In this document: one piece after another, positions 1 through 9,409 of the stretch
Layout: each line of letters begins with the position of its first letter
Position numbering within the stretch: the first letter of the stretch is position 1
NCBI GenBank assembly: GCA_030595325.1
Contig: JAUVDN010000013.1
Span: 1 to 33,842 of the forward strand
Origin: Gammaproteobacteria bacterium
GTDB lineage: Bacteria; Pseudomonadota; Gammaproteobacteria; SZUA-229
Reading direction: 5' to 3'
Length of the DNA stretch: 33,842 nucleotides
The notes under the pieces: model-generated
The model's input: the letters and a program-made list of their open reading frames with translations, nothing else
What the model was told of the DNA's origin: nothing
The model's database searches: none
Made by a program: the position numbers and the translations under genes

Positions 1-916
1 CATCAATTGATGCGAAGGTAATATGCGGCAGGAATTTTCCAAAACGGTAACCTAGTGTCGCATAAAATGCTTCCTGATCACCAAATGGGCGGGACAATTC
101 ATCTGTTGTGGTACGCTCAGTCCACTCACCATATACCACGATATTAGCTAAATCCAGATTAAAACCGACAGCAGTCACATCACAGTCACCTGTGCCATTT
201 AAATCAACTACGATGTTAGTTGATGGATCAGTAAATCCACCAATTGTCTTAACTTCACATTGGAAGTTACTGGCATGCACTGTATAACCACGTCCAGAGT
301 ACTTGATATCCATACCATAAATATTTTCGGCTTCAAAATATGCACCCTGTGCATTAGGTATATCTTCACGATTCGAACCAATGTAAGGCTGGAATGATAG
401 AGTGCCCGGGCCAACAGAGAACTGCAGCAATAATTCAAGACCATTAACGGTATTTAACGGGTTGACAGAATGATATACTTCAGAAGGCGGGCGAATCCAT
501 GGATAGGCGTATCCGACCTCAACATAATCGTTCACCAGAAACACCGGCTGTTTAATTTTACCGACATGGATACTGGCTGTATCAGCTATCTCGTAGTCGA
601 TGTATGCCCACTCGATGATGGCGTTAAAGTTTCCATTATCACCAGTTCCCAGAATCTGTGCAACCACCGACATGTTTTCTGACACATCAGAACTAATCTG
701 CAGACCGAAACGGGTATCTTTTTCAAAAGTCAGGTCTTCGGTAATACCACGATCACCCAGGCCACCAATATAGATATTGCCTTTGTCAGCATCATCTATG
801 CTAACAATCTTAGCAGCACCTGCAGTCATGAAACCGTCAAACTGGATTGCTTGTGCTGATGTACTGGCAAGTGCTGCCACGATAGCAACACTAAGTACGT
901 TAAACTGTTTTTTCAT
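1..916 (-). CDS. Porin-like outer membrane beta-barrel protein, 5' part (runs off left edge)
   Basis: The reading frame starts with ATG at 914-916 and stays open for 305 codons to the window edge, so the C-terminus is missing. The start is supported by a purine-rich GGGGAG about 8 bases upstream. The N-terminus (MKKQFNVLSVAIVAALASTS followed by AQA) is a classic Sec signal peptide, probably cleaved after about residue 23. The mature part is rich in alternating polar and aromatic strands: 'FGLQISSDVSENMSVVAQI', 'WAYIDYEIADTASIHVGKI', and near the edge 'FYATLGYRFGKFLPHITF'. This is the style of Gram-negative porins of the OprO/OmpC-like type and of uncharacterised porin-like proteins. Substrate cannot be told. 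It is transcribed separately from der. What is seen is the signal peptide and barrel-like pattern; the porin role is inferred. Confidence 0.75.
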   Translation of the reverse strand, partial: MKKQFNVLSVAIVAALASTSAQAIQFDGFMTAGAAKIVSIDDADKGNIYIGGLGDRGITEDLTFEKDTRFGLQISSDVSENMSVVAQILGTGDNGNFNAIIEWAYIDYEIADTASIHVGKIKQPVFLVNDYVEVGYAYPWIRPPSEVYHSVNPLNTVNGLELLLQFSVGPGTLSFQPYIGSNREDIPNAQGAYFEAENIYGMDIKYSGRGYTVHASNFQCEVKTIGGFTDPSTNIVVDLNGTGDCDVTAVGFNLDLANIVVYGEWTERTTTDELSRPFGDQEAFYATLGYRFGKFLPHITFASID

Positions 917-951
917 CTGAGGAACTCCCCGTTTATTGTTGTAATAATTTG

Positions 952-979
952 AAGATAGTTCAAATAAATGTCTTGGCAA
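952..979 (-). promoter_or_regulatory. Candidate sigma-70 promoter of the porin-like gene
   Basis: On the minus strand, TTGCCA (974-979) and TATCTT (952-957) are separated by 16 bases, about 36 bases upstream of the start codon. The spacing and the TTG are right, but both boxes are imperfect, so this is a weak call. Confidence 0.3.
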
Positions 980-992
980 GCAATACTGCCAA
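973..992. promoter_or_regulatory. Palindromic operator-like site upstream of the porin-like gene
   Basis: TTGGCA-N8-TGCCAA is a perfect 6-bp dyad over 20 bases, overlapping the candidate -35 box and 57-76 bases upstream of the ATG. Its shape and place fit a dimeric transcription factor, but no regulator can be named from the sequence. Confidence 0.35.
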
Positions 993-1290
993 AACGGCAC
1001 TATTTATTTACAAAACTGAGCTTCTTCTCAAGTAACATCGCTATCACACTGAAAGTGTTATGGATTCAGTACAGCTGTTTTAGTGTGAAACTTTGTTGTT
1101 GTAAATTAAATATAGACGATAAATAGAAGTTGTGAAGTAAATATGGTTTTGTTTCATAGGAGATGTATGAAACTGGAGAAGTGTGAAACAGGGGGAATGT
1201 AAAACAAATGTGTAGCAGATATATTTGTACGTTGCGTCTCTACGTTGCATCAGTACTTTAAAGACCATTCATTGCGAACGACCTATAAGT

Positions 1291-2760
1291 TTACTTTCGC
1301 TTATAAATGGTAGGCTTTTTCTTTTTACTGCTTTCGAATGGATTAGCATCCCCGCCTTTAAACTCAATCATTATTGGCGTACCAACTGATTTAAGCTCTT
1401 TTCTAAAGAAGTTGGTTAAGTAGCGCTTATACACAGCAGGAACTTTTGTGATCTGATTGCCATGCACGATTATTCGAGGTGGATTCATTCCGCCCTGATG
1501 TGCATAACGTAATTTTATTCTTCGACCATTAACCAACGGCGGCTGATGCGACTGCACTGCTTTTTCTAATAATCGCGTCAGATCAGAAGTTGAGTATTTT
1601 TGCGTGGCCGAATCGTAGGCTTTGTCGATTGCTTCATAAAGCTTGCCCACACCCGATCCGTGCAGAGCCGATATAAAAAATGTTTCCGCGAAACGAACAA
1701 AGGGTAATTGTTTATCAAGACCTTTATGTATTAATTCTTTTGCGTAATCATCCATGCCATCCCATTTGTTAATGGTAAGCACTAACGCACGCCCCGCTTC
1801 AAGTACGTAACCGATGAGATGCAAATCTTGATCAGAGATTTCTGTTCTGGCGTCGATCATCATGATGACTACATTGGCGCGTTCAATCGCCTGCATGGAT
1901 TTAATGACACTGAATTTTTCAATCACCTCGTGTACCGAACGTTTACGACGCACACCGGCAGTATCAATGAAAGTATATTTTTTTCCATCACGATCGAACG
2001 GAATAAAGACACTATCCCGGGTTGTACCCGGCATATCATAAACAACCACACGTTCCTCACCAAGAAAACGATTTACCAACGTGGATTTGCCTACATTTGG
2101 CCGACCGATGATTGCGACTTTAACTCTACCGTCACCCGGTCGTTTGAAACCATCTTCTTGCCAGTCTTCGTCAGTAAATTCATCGCTTTCTATACTACCG
2201 TCTTCTGATAGTTCAGCTTCATCAGCAACAATGTCATCTTTGTTATCTGCATCATAGGTTTCTATCACACACGATAACATTACCTGTATGCCACGATTTT
2301 GTGAGGCAGCAATGGAGATAGGGTCACCGAGACCTAATGAATAAAATTCATTAGCGACCGACCTAACATCAAGACCATCGGTTTTATTAACGATCAATTT
2401 CACGTGTTTACCGGTTCGCCTTAATGACTCAGCAATCACCTCGTCTGCAGGTGTTAAACCATCACGCGCATCGACCATGAATAAAATAATGTCACTTTCG
2501 ACGACTGCAAGACGTGTCTGTTTTTCCATGTGCGAATCAAGCTCTTCACTCTCACCACTTAGACCACCTGTATCGATAACAATAAACTCAGATGATTCAA
2601 AATGAAAACGACCGTATTTTCGATCACGTGTAAGACCAGGATAATCTGCAACCAATGCGTCACGAGATTTTGTCAGCACATTAAACAAGGTCGACTTACC
2701 AACATTGGGGCGTCCGACAAGTGCGATGACAACTTCAGTGATTGCGCTTTCAAGATTCAT
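1291..2760 (-). CDS. der: Ribosome assembly GTPase Der (EngA)
   Basis: Der is an essential double-GTPase that acts in maturation of the 50S ribosomal subunit. Both G domains are visible. Domain 1 has GRPNVGKS at residues 16-23, DTGG at 63-66 and NKTD at 125-128. Domain 2 has GRPNVGKS at 219-226, DTAG at 266-269 and NKWD at 331-334. A KH-like C-terminal domain follows. An acidic linker (about 170-210) joins the two domains, as in gammaproteobacteria, and the tail ends in a basic KKKKPTIYKRK. Length 489 is normal. The frame has an in-frame TGA four codons above the ATG, so the start is fixed, but the start region is a 13-bp tandem duplication and shows no clear Shine-Dalgarno sequence. Der is the last gene of the minus-strand run, after bamB. 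Confidence 0.97.
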   Translation of the reverse strand: MNLESAITEVVIALVGRPNVGKSTLFNVLTKSRDALVADYPGLTRDRKYGRFHFESSEFIVIDTGGLSGESEELDSHMEKQTRLAVVESDIILFMVDARDGLTPADEVIAESLRRTGKHVKLIVNKTDGLDVRSVANEFYSLGLGDPISIAASQNRGIQVMLSCVIETYDADNKDDIVADEAELSEDGSIESDEFTDEDWQEDGFKRPGDGRVKVAIIGRPNVGKSTLVNRFLGEERVVVYDMPGTTRDSVFIPFDRDGKKYTFIDTAGVRRKRSVHEVIEKFSVIKSMQAIERANVVIMMIDARTEISDQDLHLIGYVLEAGRALVLTINKWDGMDDYAKELIHKGLDKQLPFVRFAETFFISALHGSGVGKLYEAIDKAYDSATQKYSTSDLTRLLEKAVQSHQPPLVNGRRIKLRYAHQGGMNPPRIIVHGNQITKVPAVYKRYLTNFFRKELKSVGTPIMIEFKGGDANPFESSKKKKPTIYKRK

Positions 2761-2779
2761 TGGCAGGATTCATTGGCAG
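2754..2779 (-). repeat. Perfect 13-bp tandem duplication over the der start codon
   Basis: On the minus strand CTGCCAATGAATC occurs twice in direct tandem (2767-2779, then 2754-2766). Each copy carries an ATG. The downstream ATG (2758-2760) is the der start. The upstream one (2771-2773) is out of frame and opens an 8-codon mini-ORF ending in TGA at 2750-2752, overlapping the der start. Confidence 0.9.
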
Positions 2780-2812
2780 TGATATGACAGAGAAGAAATT
2801 GGATTAATAATT

Positions 2813-4024
2813 CTAAAAATCGTCGTCGCGTTCACGCAACGCCAATACGTAGAGGATACCGCCTCGTGTTACCACAACCACCCTGTCTTCTCCTTTGATG
2901 ATTGGCGGCACTATAATGCCAGTACCAAGCTCCCAGCCCAGATCATCAAACTGGCCTAACTGGAAACGCGCCACGAAATGACCATCGTACCTTGAAAGCA
3001 AATGAACAAAGCCTTCAAAGTCACCTACTGCCAGATAATCACCGATGATTGTCGGGCGAGTCAGTTTACGGTACGCCAGTTTTTCCTGTTTCCATACTGT
3101 CGCGCCATTGAGCCTGTCCAGTGCCCAGATATTTCCTTTTTCATCGCTGCTATAAAGCGTCTTCTCATCAAGCGTTACACCGGTGTGCGTCGAGAAGTCT
3201 CGCGCCCACAAAAATTGCCCTCTTTCCACGTCGATGGCAGCGACTCGACCTTGAAAACTGGCTGCATACAATACTCGGCCATACAGTTCTGCATCACCAT
3301 CAATATCAACCAATCGCTGAATCTCAGAACGGCCCGCTGGTACAGACAAAGCGATGTCCCAGATAACACTACCATCATCAGGTGACAGAGCTATTAATCG
3401 GCCATCGGCAAGGCCGGCAAAAATTTTGCCTCTTGCAACTATCGGCTCACTGGTACCACGTAAGGTTAAATCTGGAATGGCACGCTGGTACTGCCAGCGA
3501 ATCTTGCCATCATCGAGGTTCAGACTAAGTATTTTTCCATCTACCGTTCTGACCACGACATTGCCTTCATGAATGATAGGACGCGCCAGAACTTCACTGG
3601 AAACACGAGTTCGCCACATCTCTCTGCGTTTTTGTGCGTCGATGGCAATTACATGAGCATCACGCGTTGCGACTAACCAGACATCTTCGTTACCACTGAC
3701 ACCGGCACTAATGACAGTATCAAGCTCAATATCAGGGTCGAAATCACCGGTAGTAAGACTGATGATATTCAATACACCATCACGACTGACAGTAACTGCT
3801 ATCTTTTCAAGGATTAGCGGTTGCAGGAATACGTACTGATTTTCTGTACCCTCACCCGTTGATTTATGCCAGGTAACATCAAGATAGTATTCGCTATAAA
3901 AAGGCACCAGTTCCGTAGGCTGATCAAGGTTGTCATCATCAGCACAGGCGCTGAGCAACAGTATTGCAAAGAGCAGAAAGAAATAACGAGAAAAGTAGGA
4001 AACGTTGATGTTCACAAAGAGCAA
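2813..4024 (-). CDS. bamB: Outer membrane assembly lipoprotein BamB
   Basis: BamB is the beta-propeller lipoprotein of the BAM complex, which inserts beta-barrel proteins into the outer membrane. The N-terminus is a lipoprotein signal with the lipobox LLSAC, lipidated Cys at residue 27. The rest consists of repeated PQQ/WD-like blades with the characteristic AxD..GxxxW pattern, for example 'VIAIDAQKRREMW', 'LLSLNLDDGKIRW'-type segments, 'IALSPDDGSVIW', 'AAIDVERGQFLW' and 'WALDRLNGATVW'. Length 403 is typical. It lies 52 bases upstream of der and 67 bases downstream of yfgM, the standard yfgM-bamB-der order, so co-transcription is likely. The neighbours support the family call. Confidence 0.96.
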   Translation of the reverse strand: MLFVNINVSYFSRYFFLLFAILLLSACADDDNLDQPTELVPFYSEYYLDVTWHKSTGEGTENQYVFLQPLILEKIAVTVSRDGVLNIISLTTGDFDPDIELDTVISAGVSGNEDVWLVATRDAHVIAIDAQKRREMWRTRVSSEVLARPIIHEGNVVVRTVDGKILSLNLDDGKIRWQYQRAIPDLTLRGTSEPIVARGKIFAGLADGRLIALSPDDGSVIWDIALSVPAGRSEIQRLVDIDGDAELYGRVLYAASFQGRVAAIDVERGQFLWARDFSTHTGVTLDEKTLYSSDEKGNIWALDRLNGATVWKQEKLAYRKLTRPTIIGDYLAVGDFEGFVHLLSRYDGHFVARFQLGQFDDLGWELGTGIIVPPIIKGEDRVVVVTRGGILYVLALRERDDDF

Positions 4025-4091
4025 CTTATAGTGTTTTAATTAGAAGTAAAATTGAATTTATTGGGCAGAAATAAAAGCGATTAGTTCATTA

Positions 4092-4781
4092 TCAGGCAAT
4101 GTCGATGCGTAAATTTGCATCCGCTTTTAAGTCCACACCTAAGCTAACATCTAAATCAGAGCCTAAGTTTTCACGTTTTAAACGCAACCACTTGCCTGCT
4201 GACAGCCCTTGCAGACTTATCGCTTTATCATAAGCCATTCTAGCCTGCGCAGTTTCACCTGTTGCATTGTAAACATCACCTTTAAGTTCTTCATACTGCG
4301 CATCATAGACTGCGTCATGCTTCGACTTCAATATCGCTAAAGCCGCAGCATAATTTTTTTGTTCTATATAGACACGAACCAAACGTAAGCTTGCTATCTG
4401 TTTTATCACATCATCGCTTGCATGTTTTACGGCTAGTTCAAGCTGGGTCACTGCTAAATCGATATTACCTTTTTCATATTCCGCTTTAGCAAGCACAAGT
4501 GATGACAGCGCAGCATATGGCGTATCAGAGAAATCATTGATTAAAGCATTATTGATGTTAATCGTTTTATCATCAATTGTTTTCAGCGCTGCACTCTGCA
4601 TAACTTGCATGTACATATCACTTGCCTGAACTGCGTGTATATTATTTTGATCATCATAATAGCGATAGCCGAATAACGCTGACACGCCAATCAATAGACC
4701 AGCCATTATTGAGGTACCATTTTCCTTCCACCATTTTTTTAAAGCTTCGACTTGCTGCTCTTCTGTTTCATATTCGTTCAT
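4092..4781 (-). CDS. yfgM: YfgM-like tetratricopeptide membrane protein
   Basis: YfgM is an inner-membrane protein with a periplasmic TPR domain that associates with the SecYEG translocon and the periplasmic chaperone PpiD. The cytoplasmic N-terminus 'YETEEQQVEALKKWWKENG' is the family hallmark, followed by one transmembrane helix (about residues 23-40) and a helical repeat region. Alanine-rich TPR helices are visible at about 90-190 ('AKAEYEKGNIDLAVTQLELA', 'YNATGETAQARMAYDKAI'). Length 229 is close to the E. coli protein. It sits between hisS and bamB as in most gammaproteobacteria, and the gaps (75 and 67 bases) allow one transcript. Confidence 0.93.
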   Translation of the reverse strand: MNEYETEEQQVEALKKWWKENGTSIMAGLLIGVSALFGYRYYDDQNNIHAVQASDMYMQVMQSAALKTIDDKTININNALINDFSDTPYAALSSLVLAKAEYEKGNIDLAVTQLELAVKHASDDVIKQIASLRLVRVYIEQKNYAAALAILKSKHDAVYDAQYEELKGDVYNATGETAQARMAYDKAISLQGLSAGKWLRLKRENLGSDLDVSLGVDLKADANLRIDIA

Positions 4782-4856
4782 TCAAATATCTCAACCTGTA
4801 GAAATAATTTTTAAATTTTAATTGTCGTCTATCGACCCGCGTCAACTAAGTGACAT

Positions 4857-6116
4857 TCAAGCAGCAATAAAAGTTGCTAGCTCATTGAAACCAACTGTTT
4901 TTTGATCTTTCCTTTCACGCAGATACTTAATCGTTACCTGTTTATTATTCAGTTCATCTTCACCAAGTATGACAGCGATATTCGCACCGCTCTTATCTGC
5001 TTTTTTCAGCTGGCTTTTCATCGAACCGCCACCACAATGTGTAATCATCTTAACTTCCGGCATCTGCTCTCTAATTCCTTCAGCTAGCTGCAACCCTTTC
5101 AGCTCACAGGCTTCACCCAGTAGTACCAGATAAACATCAACACTGTCTGCTTTTTGTTCCTGCTGCGCTTCCAGCAGAGACAGAATACGCTCCATACCCA
5201 AAGCAAAACCAATCGCCGGTGTTGCCTTACCGCCTAACTGTTCGACCAGACCATCGTACCGCCCGCCTGCACATATTGTACCTTGCGCACCCAGATCATC
5301 TGTAACCCACTCAAAAACCGTCTTGCAGTAATAATCCAGACCTCGTACCAGACGTGGATTAATTGTATATTCCACACCGGTCGCTTCAAGACTGGTCTTT
5401 AGTTTATCAAATTGCTGACGAGATTCTTCATCAAGATGATCAAATAAAGTCGGTGCATTATCCAGCATTTCACTCATTGCTGGATTTTTACTGTCCAGAA
5501 CACGCAACGGATTTGTCGTTAAGCGGCGCAAGCTGTCTTCATCCAACAGCTCTTTATGCTGATTGAGGTAATCAACCAGCACTTTCTTATATTCAGTTCT
5601 GGCCTCGTTTGAACCCAGTGTATTCAGCTCAAGTCGAATGCCCTTAAGGCCCAGCTGCTTCCATAATCGGGCGCCAATCAGAATCAATTCGGCATCAATA
5701 TCAGGCGTCGCGATACCATAGGTTTCCACCCCGAACTGATGGAACTGACGATAACGACCCTTCTGTGGCCGCTCATGGCGAAACATCGGACCGCTGTACC
5801 ACAGGCGCTGTACCTGATTATATAACAGGCCATGCTGCACACCGGCACGAACACAGCTGGCAGTACCTTCAGGTCGCAGGGTTAACTTATCACCGTTGCG
5901 ATCCTCAAAGGTGTACATCTCTTTTTCGACAATATCAGTAACTTCACCGATAGAGCGACAGAACAGATCCGTTGATTCGACCAATGGCATACGAATCTCT
6001 TTGTAACCATAGGTCGCCATTAACTGACGAATAATCGCTTCAAATGCCTGCCAGCGATGACTATCGTCAGGTAATACATCATGCATACCGCGAATGGATT
6101 GGATTAGTTTAGCCAT
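4857..6116 (-). CDS. hisS: Histidyl-tRNA synthetase
   Basis: This class II aminoacyl-tRNA synthetase charges tRNA-His. Motif 2 lies at residues 112-131 ([16 protein letters not shown] and following), the histidine-specific motif LVRGLDYY at 256-263, AGGRYDGL at 283-290 and motif 3 GFALGMER at 303-310. The C-terminal anticodon-binding domain follows. Length 419 matches the E. coli enzyme (about 424). In related genomes ispG sits directly upstream (between rodZ and hisS). Here the 143 bases between them (6117-6259) hold no gene, so hisS follows rodZ directly. Confidence 0.97.
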   Translation of the reverse strand: MAKLIQSIRGMHDVLPDDSHRWQAFEAIIRQLMATYGYKEIRMPLVESTDLFCRSIGEVTDIVEKEMYTFEDRNGDKLTLRPEGTASCVRAGVQHGLLYNQVQRLWYSGPMFRHERPQKGRYRQFHQFGVETYGIATPDIDAELILIGARLWKQLGLKGIRLELNTLGSNEARTEYKKVLVDYLNQHKELLDEDSLRRLTTNPLRVLDSKNPAMSEMLDNAPTLFDHLDEESRQQFDKLKTSLEATGVEYTINPRLVRGLDYYCKTVFEWVTDDLGAQGTICAGGRYDGLVEQLGGKATPAIGFALGMERILSLLEAQQEQKADSVDVYLVLLGEACELKGLQLAEGIREQMPEVKMITHCGGGSMKSQLKKADKSGANIAVILGEDELNNKQVTIKYLRERKDQKTVGFNELATFIAA

Positions 6117-6259
6117 TTACTATTGTTCTTTTTTAATCTGTTATTTTTATCTACTAAAGAGCCTATCTACCGGCTTCGGCTTAGTGATTTATGTTTGAAC
6201 CAGCCAGACTGGAATAACCCGGCAGTTTACCGTGCTATCGCTACGACAACAAGAAACAC

Positions 6260-7360
6260 CTAGTGAAATACGATATTTCGCCCTTGTGTTGATACTTTAA
6301 AATGCGCAATATTATTTGGGCGAATATATGCTGAGACATCAACATCAACATTGTTCACGACCACACGCGTTGAATCAGCATTGCCCATAGAAACACTAAA
6401 TGGCGCATGACCGACAAGCACCTTACGGCCTCCAACTGGTACCGTATTATAAAGTAAACGCTTATTAGTGGCATCTATAACTTTCACCCATGATCCCTGT
6501 TCAGCGATTATTTCGATAATATCGCTTTCATTATCAATAACTGCCGGTCTATCATCCGTTTCGACGACATCTGTAGCGACGTCGACAGGTTTAGGGTTGA
6601 TTTTATTGGCCGATTTTGCAGTTACAGCTTTGATTTTGGCTGGTTTAGTTACAACAGCTTCGGATTCAGTTACAGCAGGCTCTGCTGTAACTAATATTTC
6701 TCCTTCAACAACCGTTTCCTCGACATCATCAGCTACGCCTGACATCGATTCAAACGGGTCTGACTCTGACTGCTCGACGATTAGTTCACCATCGTCACTT
6801 AGTCGTGCATTTTGCCTGATTTCCAGCGGCTGCTCCGTATCTGATTGAGCGCCTGACTGAGTACCTGACTGATTACCAGGCGAGTCTAAAGAATGACCAG
6901 TAAAACGTTTCTGCATTGATTCGCGTTCACTCTCCATCACCCCCGCTTTTTCCTGATAATACTGGTAGCTGCCAACGACCATTGCCGTTAAACCGGCAAG
7001 GATGAGTAACATGGTTATTATTTTTACAATGAGTGACTGACTGCTAGCCTCGCCGGGCAGATTGGAGCGTGGCTTTAAATCGCTGACCTGGTCATGCGGT
7101 ACTGCACGATTATAAATCTCCAGCACACTGTCTTCTGATATCTCCAGATATTTTGCATACGCTCTGATATAACCCTGAGTAAAGGTTGGTGGAGGCAACG
7201 CATCAAGATCATTTGCTTCGATTTCTTTAAGTACATGCAGAGGAATCTTTAAATGTTCGCATATATCATCTAAAGTAAGATTATTAGCCTTCCGTGCACT
7301 CGCCAGTACCGCACCAAAATCTACGTTTCTTTGTACTACGTCAGTTTCTGGACTACTCAT
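6260..7360 (-). CDS. rodZ: Cytoskeletal protein RodZ
   Basis: RodZ links the MreB cytoskeleton to the elongasome and keeps rod shape. The N-terminal helix-turn-helix of the RodZ type is seen at residues 14-85 ('GAVLASARKANNLTLDDICE', 'LKIPLHVLKEIEANDLDALP', 'TFTQGYIRAYAKYL'). One transmembrane helix follows at about 110-131, then a long low-complexity Ser/Gln/Glu-rich periplasmic linker (about 150-270) and a C-terminal DUF4115 beta domain ('EQGSWVKVIDATNKRLLYNT', 'GHAPFSVSMGNAD'). Length 366 is typical. The start overlaps the end of pilW by 4 bases (ATGA), a sign of translational coupling. Confidence 0.93.
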   Translation of the reverse strand: MSSPETDVVQRNVDFGAVLASARKANNLTLDDICEHLKIPLHVLKEIEANDLDALPPPTFTQGYIRAYAKYLEISEDSVLEIYNRAVPHDQVSDLKPRSNLPGEASSQSLIVKIITMLLILAGLTAMVVGSYQYYQEKAGVMESERESMQKRFTGHSLDSPGNQSGTQSGAQSDTEQPLEIRQNARLSDDGELIVEQSESDPFESMSGVADDVEETVVEGEILVTAEPAVTESEAVVTKPAKIKAVTAKSANKINPKPVDVATDVVETDDRPAVIDNESDIIEIIAEQGSWVKVIDATNKRLLYNTVPVGGRKVLVGHAPFSVSMGNADSTRVVVNNVDVDVSAYIRPNNIAHFKVSTQGRNIVFH

Positions 7361-8181
7361 TTTCTAAACTGTGCATTTCGTGCATCTGCCTCAACCCAGC
7401 CAGCTTCATCCGAATCTGGAAAATCACTGATTAACTGCCTTGCGTATTTCATATAATGCTTTTCATCACCCAACGCTTTTTCTGCTTGAATCTGAATCCA
7501 TAGACTTTCGGCTGATGGCGCTCTGACCGCATGATAACGCTGAATATAAGCTCGCGCCATTAGATATCTTTCAGTCTTAACACCGAGCTCTGCCATTGAA
7601 ATTAACGAACCAGGTAACGTAGACTGAATACGTAAAGATTGCCTTAACAATGGCTCAGCTTTTTTATATTCCTGCTGTTTCATATAACAGCTACCGGCAT
7701 TACTCTGCGCCAGGTAAACGCCCTCATAAAAAGGATCTGTGTAAGCAATCTTTAAGCTTTTTTGCGCTTTATCATATTCTCCCCGACTGCACATAAAGGC
7801 ACCATAACTATTCGCCAAATCTGAATCGTCCGGATTTATATCCAGAGCCTCTTCATACTGTGCCTGTGCTTTATCAGGAAGACCTAGCAGAGCATACAGA
7901 TAAGCAAAGGTTTTATAAGCGTCTAGATTCTCATCATTTTGTTCGATGGCTTTTTCAAGCTTCTCTTTGGCAGCTTTGTATTGTTTGCGCTGTATATAAC
8001 CCACAGCCAGTTTAGTATTTAGCTCAGAGGCATCTATAAGGTTAGGCCCGGTACTCGATTTGGTTTTTTTTGTAGTTATCGCTGATTGATCAGAAGTTGT
8101 CGTACAGGAAGCTAATACCGATGATAACAACACTGCAATGAATACTCTTTTTATAATTATTATTGTATTTTTTATTGGCAT
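7357..8181 (-). CDS. pilW: Type IV pilus biogenesis lipoprotein PilW/PilF
   Basis: This TPR lipoprotein (PilF in Pseudomonas, PilW elsewhere) is the pilotin that helps PilQ secretin multimers form in the outer membrane. The lipoprotein signal ends in VLASC with Cys at residue 26. Tandem TPR helices fill the rest: 'LAVGYIQRKQYKAAKEKLEK', 'AYLYALLGLPDKAQAQYEEA', 'YGAFMCSRGEYDKAQKSLKI' and 'CYMKQQEYKKAEPLLRQSLR'. Its place between rlmN and rodZ is the conserved one. It starts 3 bases after rlmN ends, so the two are almost surely co-transcribed. It implies that the organism makes, or descends from makers of, type IV pili. Only this pilus gene is in the window. Confidence 0.92.
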   Translation of the reverse strand: MPIKNTIIIIKRVFIAVLLSSVLASCTTTSDQSAITTKKTKSSTGPNLIDASELNTKLAVGYIQRKQYKAAKEKLEKAIEQNDENLDAYKTFAYLYALLGLPDKAQAQYEEALDINPDDSDLANSYGAFMCSRGEYDKAQKSLKIAYTDPFYEGVYLAQSNAGSCYMKQQEYKKAEPLLRQSLRIQSTLPGSLISMAELGVKTERYLMARAYIQRYHAVRAPSAESLWIQIQAEKALGDEKHYMKYARQLISDFPDSDEAGWVEADARNAQFRK

Positions 8182-8184
8182 TAA

Positions 8185-9354
8185 TTATTCCATCCCGAAT
8201 CTGGGCTCTTCAAATCGTCGGTGTCGACGACTCTTATCTTCTATCTTACCTGCTAATTGACCGCAAGCGGCATCGATATCATCACCACGCGTCTTTCGTA
8301 CAACTGTTGTCATACCTGACTCATGCAGTATTTCACTAAACCGCCTGACTGCATTTTTTGATGATGTACGATATCCCGAGCCTTCGAATGGATTAAACGG
8401 AATAAGGTTCATCAATGTAGGAATACCTTTTAGAAGCTTTATCAGTTCATGCGCATGTTCAGGCTGATCATTAATACCATCTAACATTACGTATTCAAAG
8501 GTTATTCTAGAACGTGAATTCTGTTTATCAATAAAACGTCGACAAGCAGCCATTAATTCTTTTAGCGGATATTTTTTATTGACTGGTACCAGTTCATTTC
8601 GCAGCTCATCATTTGTTGCGTGCAATGACACCGCCAGACGCATATCTACAACATCACCGAGCCTGTCCATCGCTGGTACAACACCTGCAGTACTCACCGT
8701 TACCCGGCGTTTACTTAAGCCATAGGCAAAATCATCCATCATGATGCGTACAGCACTGACTACCGCATCAAAATTTAGCAGCGGCTCACCCATGCCCATC
8801 ATCACGACATTGGTAATTTTACGTCCCGGTTTCTTTTCTTCGTCCAGCAGCTGAGATGCCAGCCAGACCTGAGATATTATTTCAGCCGTAGTAAGGTTTC
8901 GATTAAAGCCCTGCCGCCCGGTCGAGCAGAAACTGCAGTCGAGTGCACAGCCGACCTGTGATGAAACACATAAAGTTCCACGCTCATCTTCAGGGATAAA
9001 TACCGCTTCGATATAATTGCCATCATGCAGACGCAGTAACCACTTACGGGTACCGTCTGTTGAGATTAGATCTTCAGCAACTTCAAGGTTTTGAACACAG
9101 CTGATTTCAGATAACTGGTTACGCAGATCTTTAGACAGATTATTCATCTGCTGAAAGTCAGTAATGCCCAGCTGGTGCATCCACTTCATGACTTGAGTGG
9201 CACGGAATTTTTTCTCGCCGATAGTGGCAAAAAACGCCTCGAGTGCATCTCGATCCAGACCCAACAAGTTTATTACCTTAGTCGCCGCAACCTTAGTATC
9301 AAAAGATACTTGCTGTGTTGAATCAGCCGCTAATTGTGTCTGAACTTCGCTCAT
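8185..9354 (-). CDS. rlmN: Dual-specificity 23S rRNA A2503 / tRNA A37 C2-methyltransferase RlmN
   Basis: RlmN is a radical-SAM enzyme that methylates C2 of A2503 in 23S rRNA and A37 in some tRNAs. The 4Fe-4S motif CxxxCxxC is at residues 136-143 (CALDCSFC). The SAM-binding '[12 protein letters not shown]', the 'VSLHATND' segment and the C-terminal catalytic Cys in '[14 protein letters not shown]' (about residue 364) are all present. Length 389 is close to the E. coli protein; the first ~20 residues are a poorly conserved extension. It is the first gene after the repeat-filled gap that follows iscX, and probably heads an rlmN-pilW-rodZ unit. Confidence 0.97.
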   Translation of the reverse strand: MSEVQTQLAADSTQQVSFDTKVAATKVINLLGLDRDALEAFFATIGEKKFRATQVMKWMHQLGITDFQQMNNLSKDLRNQLSEISCVQNLEVAEDLISTDGTRKWLLRLHDGNYIEAVFIPEDERGTLCVSSQVGCALDCSFCSTGRQGFNRNLTTAEIISQVWLASQLLDEEKKPGRKITNVVMMGMGEPLLNFDAVVSAVRIMMDDFAYGLSKRRVTVSTAGVVPAMDRLGDVVDMRLAVSLHATNDELRNELVPVNKKYPLKELMAACRRFIDKQNSRSRITFEYVMLDGINDQPEHAHELIKLLKGIPTLMNLIPFNPFEGSGYRTSSKNAVRRFSEILHESGMTTVVRKTRGDDIDAACGQLAGKIEDKSRRHRRFEEPRFGME

Positions 9355-9409
9355 TAGGAAATATTACATGATTATTGTAGATAGAACCTGCTTTTTATAC
9401 ACAGGCTAT

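Larger units (their letters stand above)
917..1290. other. Intergenic region between der and the porin-like gene
   Basis: This 374-base AT-rich gap has no convincing gene. A 62-codon minus-strand frame at 1080-1268 looks like chance. It contains an 8-bp stem with a 7-base loop at 1151-1173 (GTTTCATA/TATGAAAC), a 5-bp inverted repeat at 1046-1058, an 8-base direct repeat TACGTTGC at 1228-1235 and 1241-1248 (period 13), and the motif GTGTGAAAC twice (about 1083 and 1191). None is a clear terminator for der. The porin promoter is probably at the left end. Confidence 0.6.

Noticed and set aside
972-996. Possible sigma-54 promoter (TGGCA...TTGC) upstream of the porin-like gene
   Set aside because: The distance between the GG and GC elements is one base too long; sigma-54 spacing is strict.
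1080-1268. 62-codon minus-strand frame downstream of der
   Set aside because: No recognisable domain, no ribosome-binding site and an AT-rich composition; probably chance.
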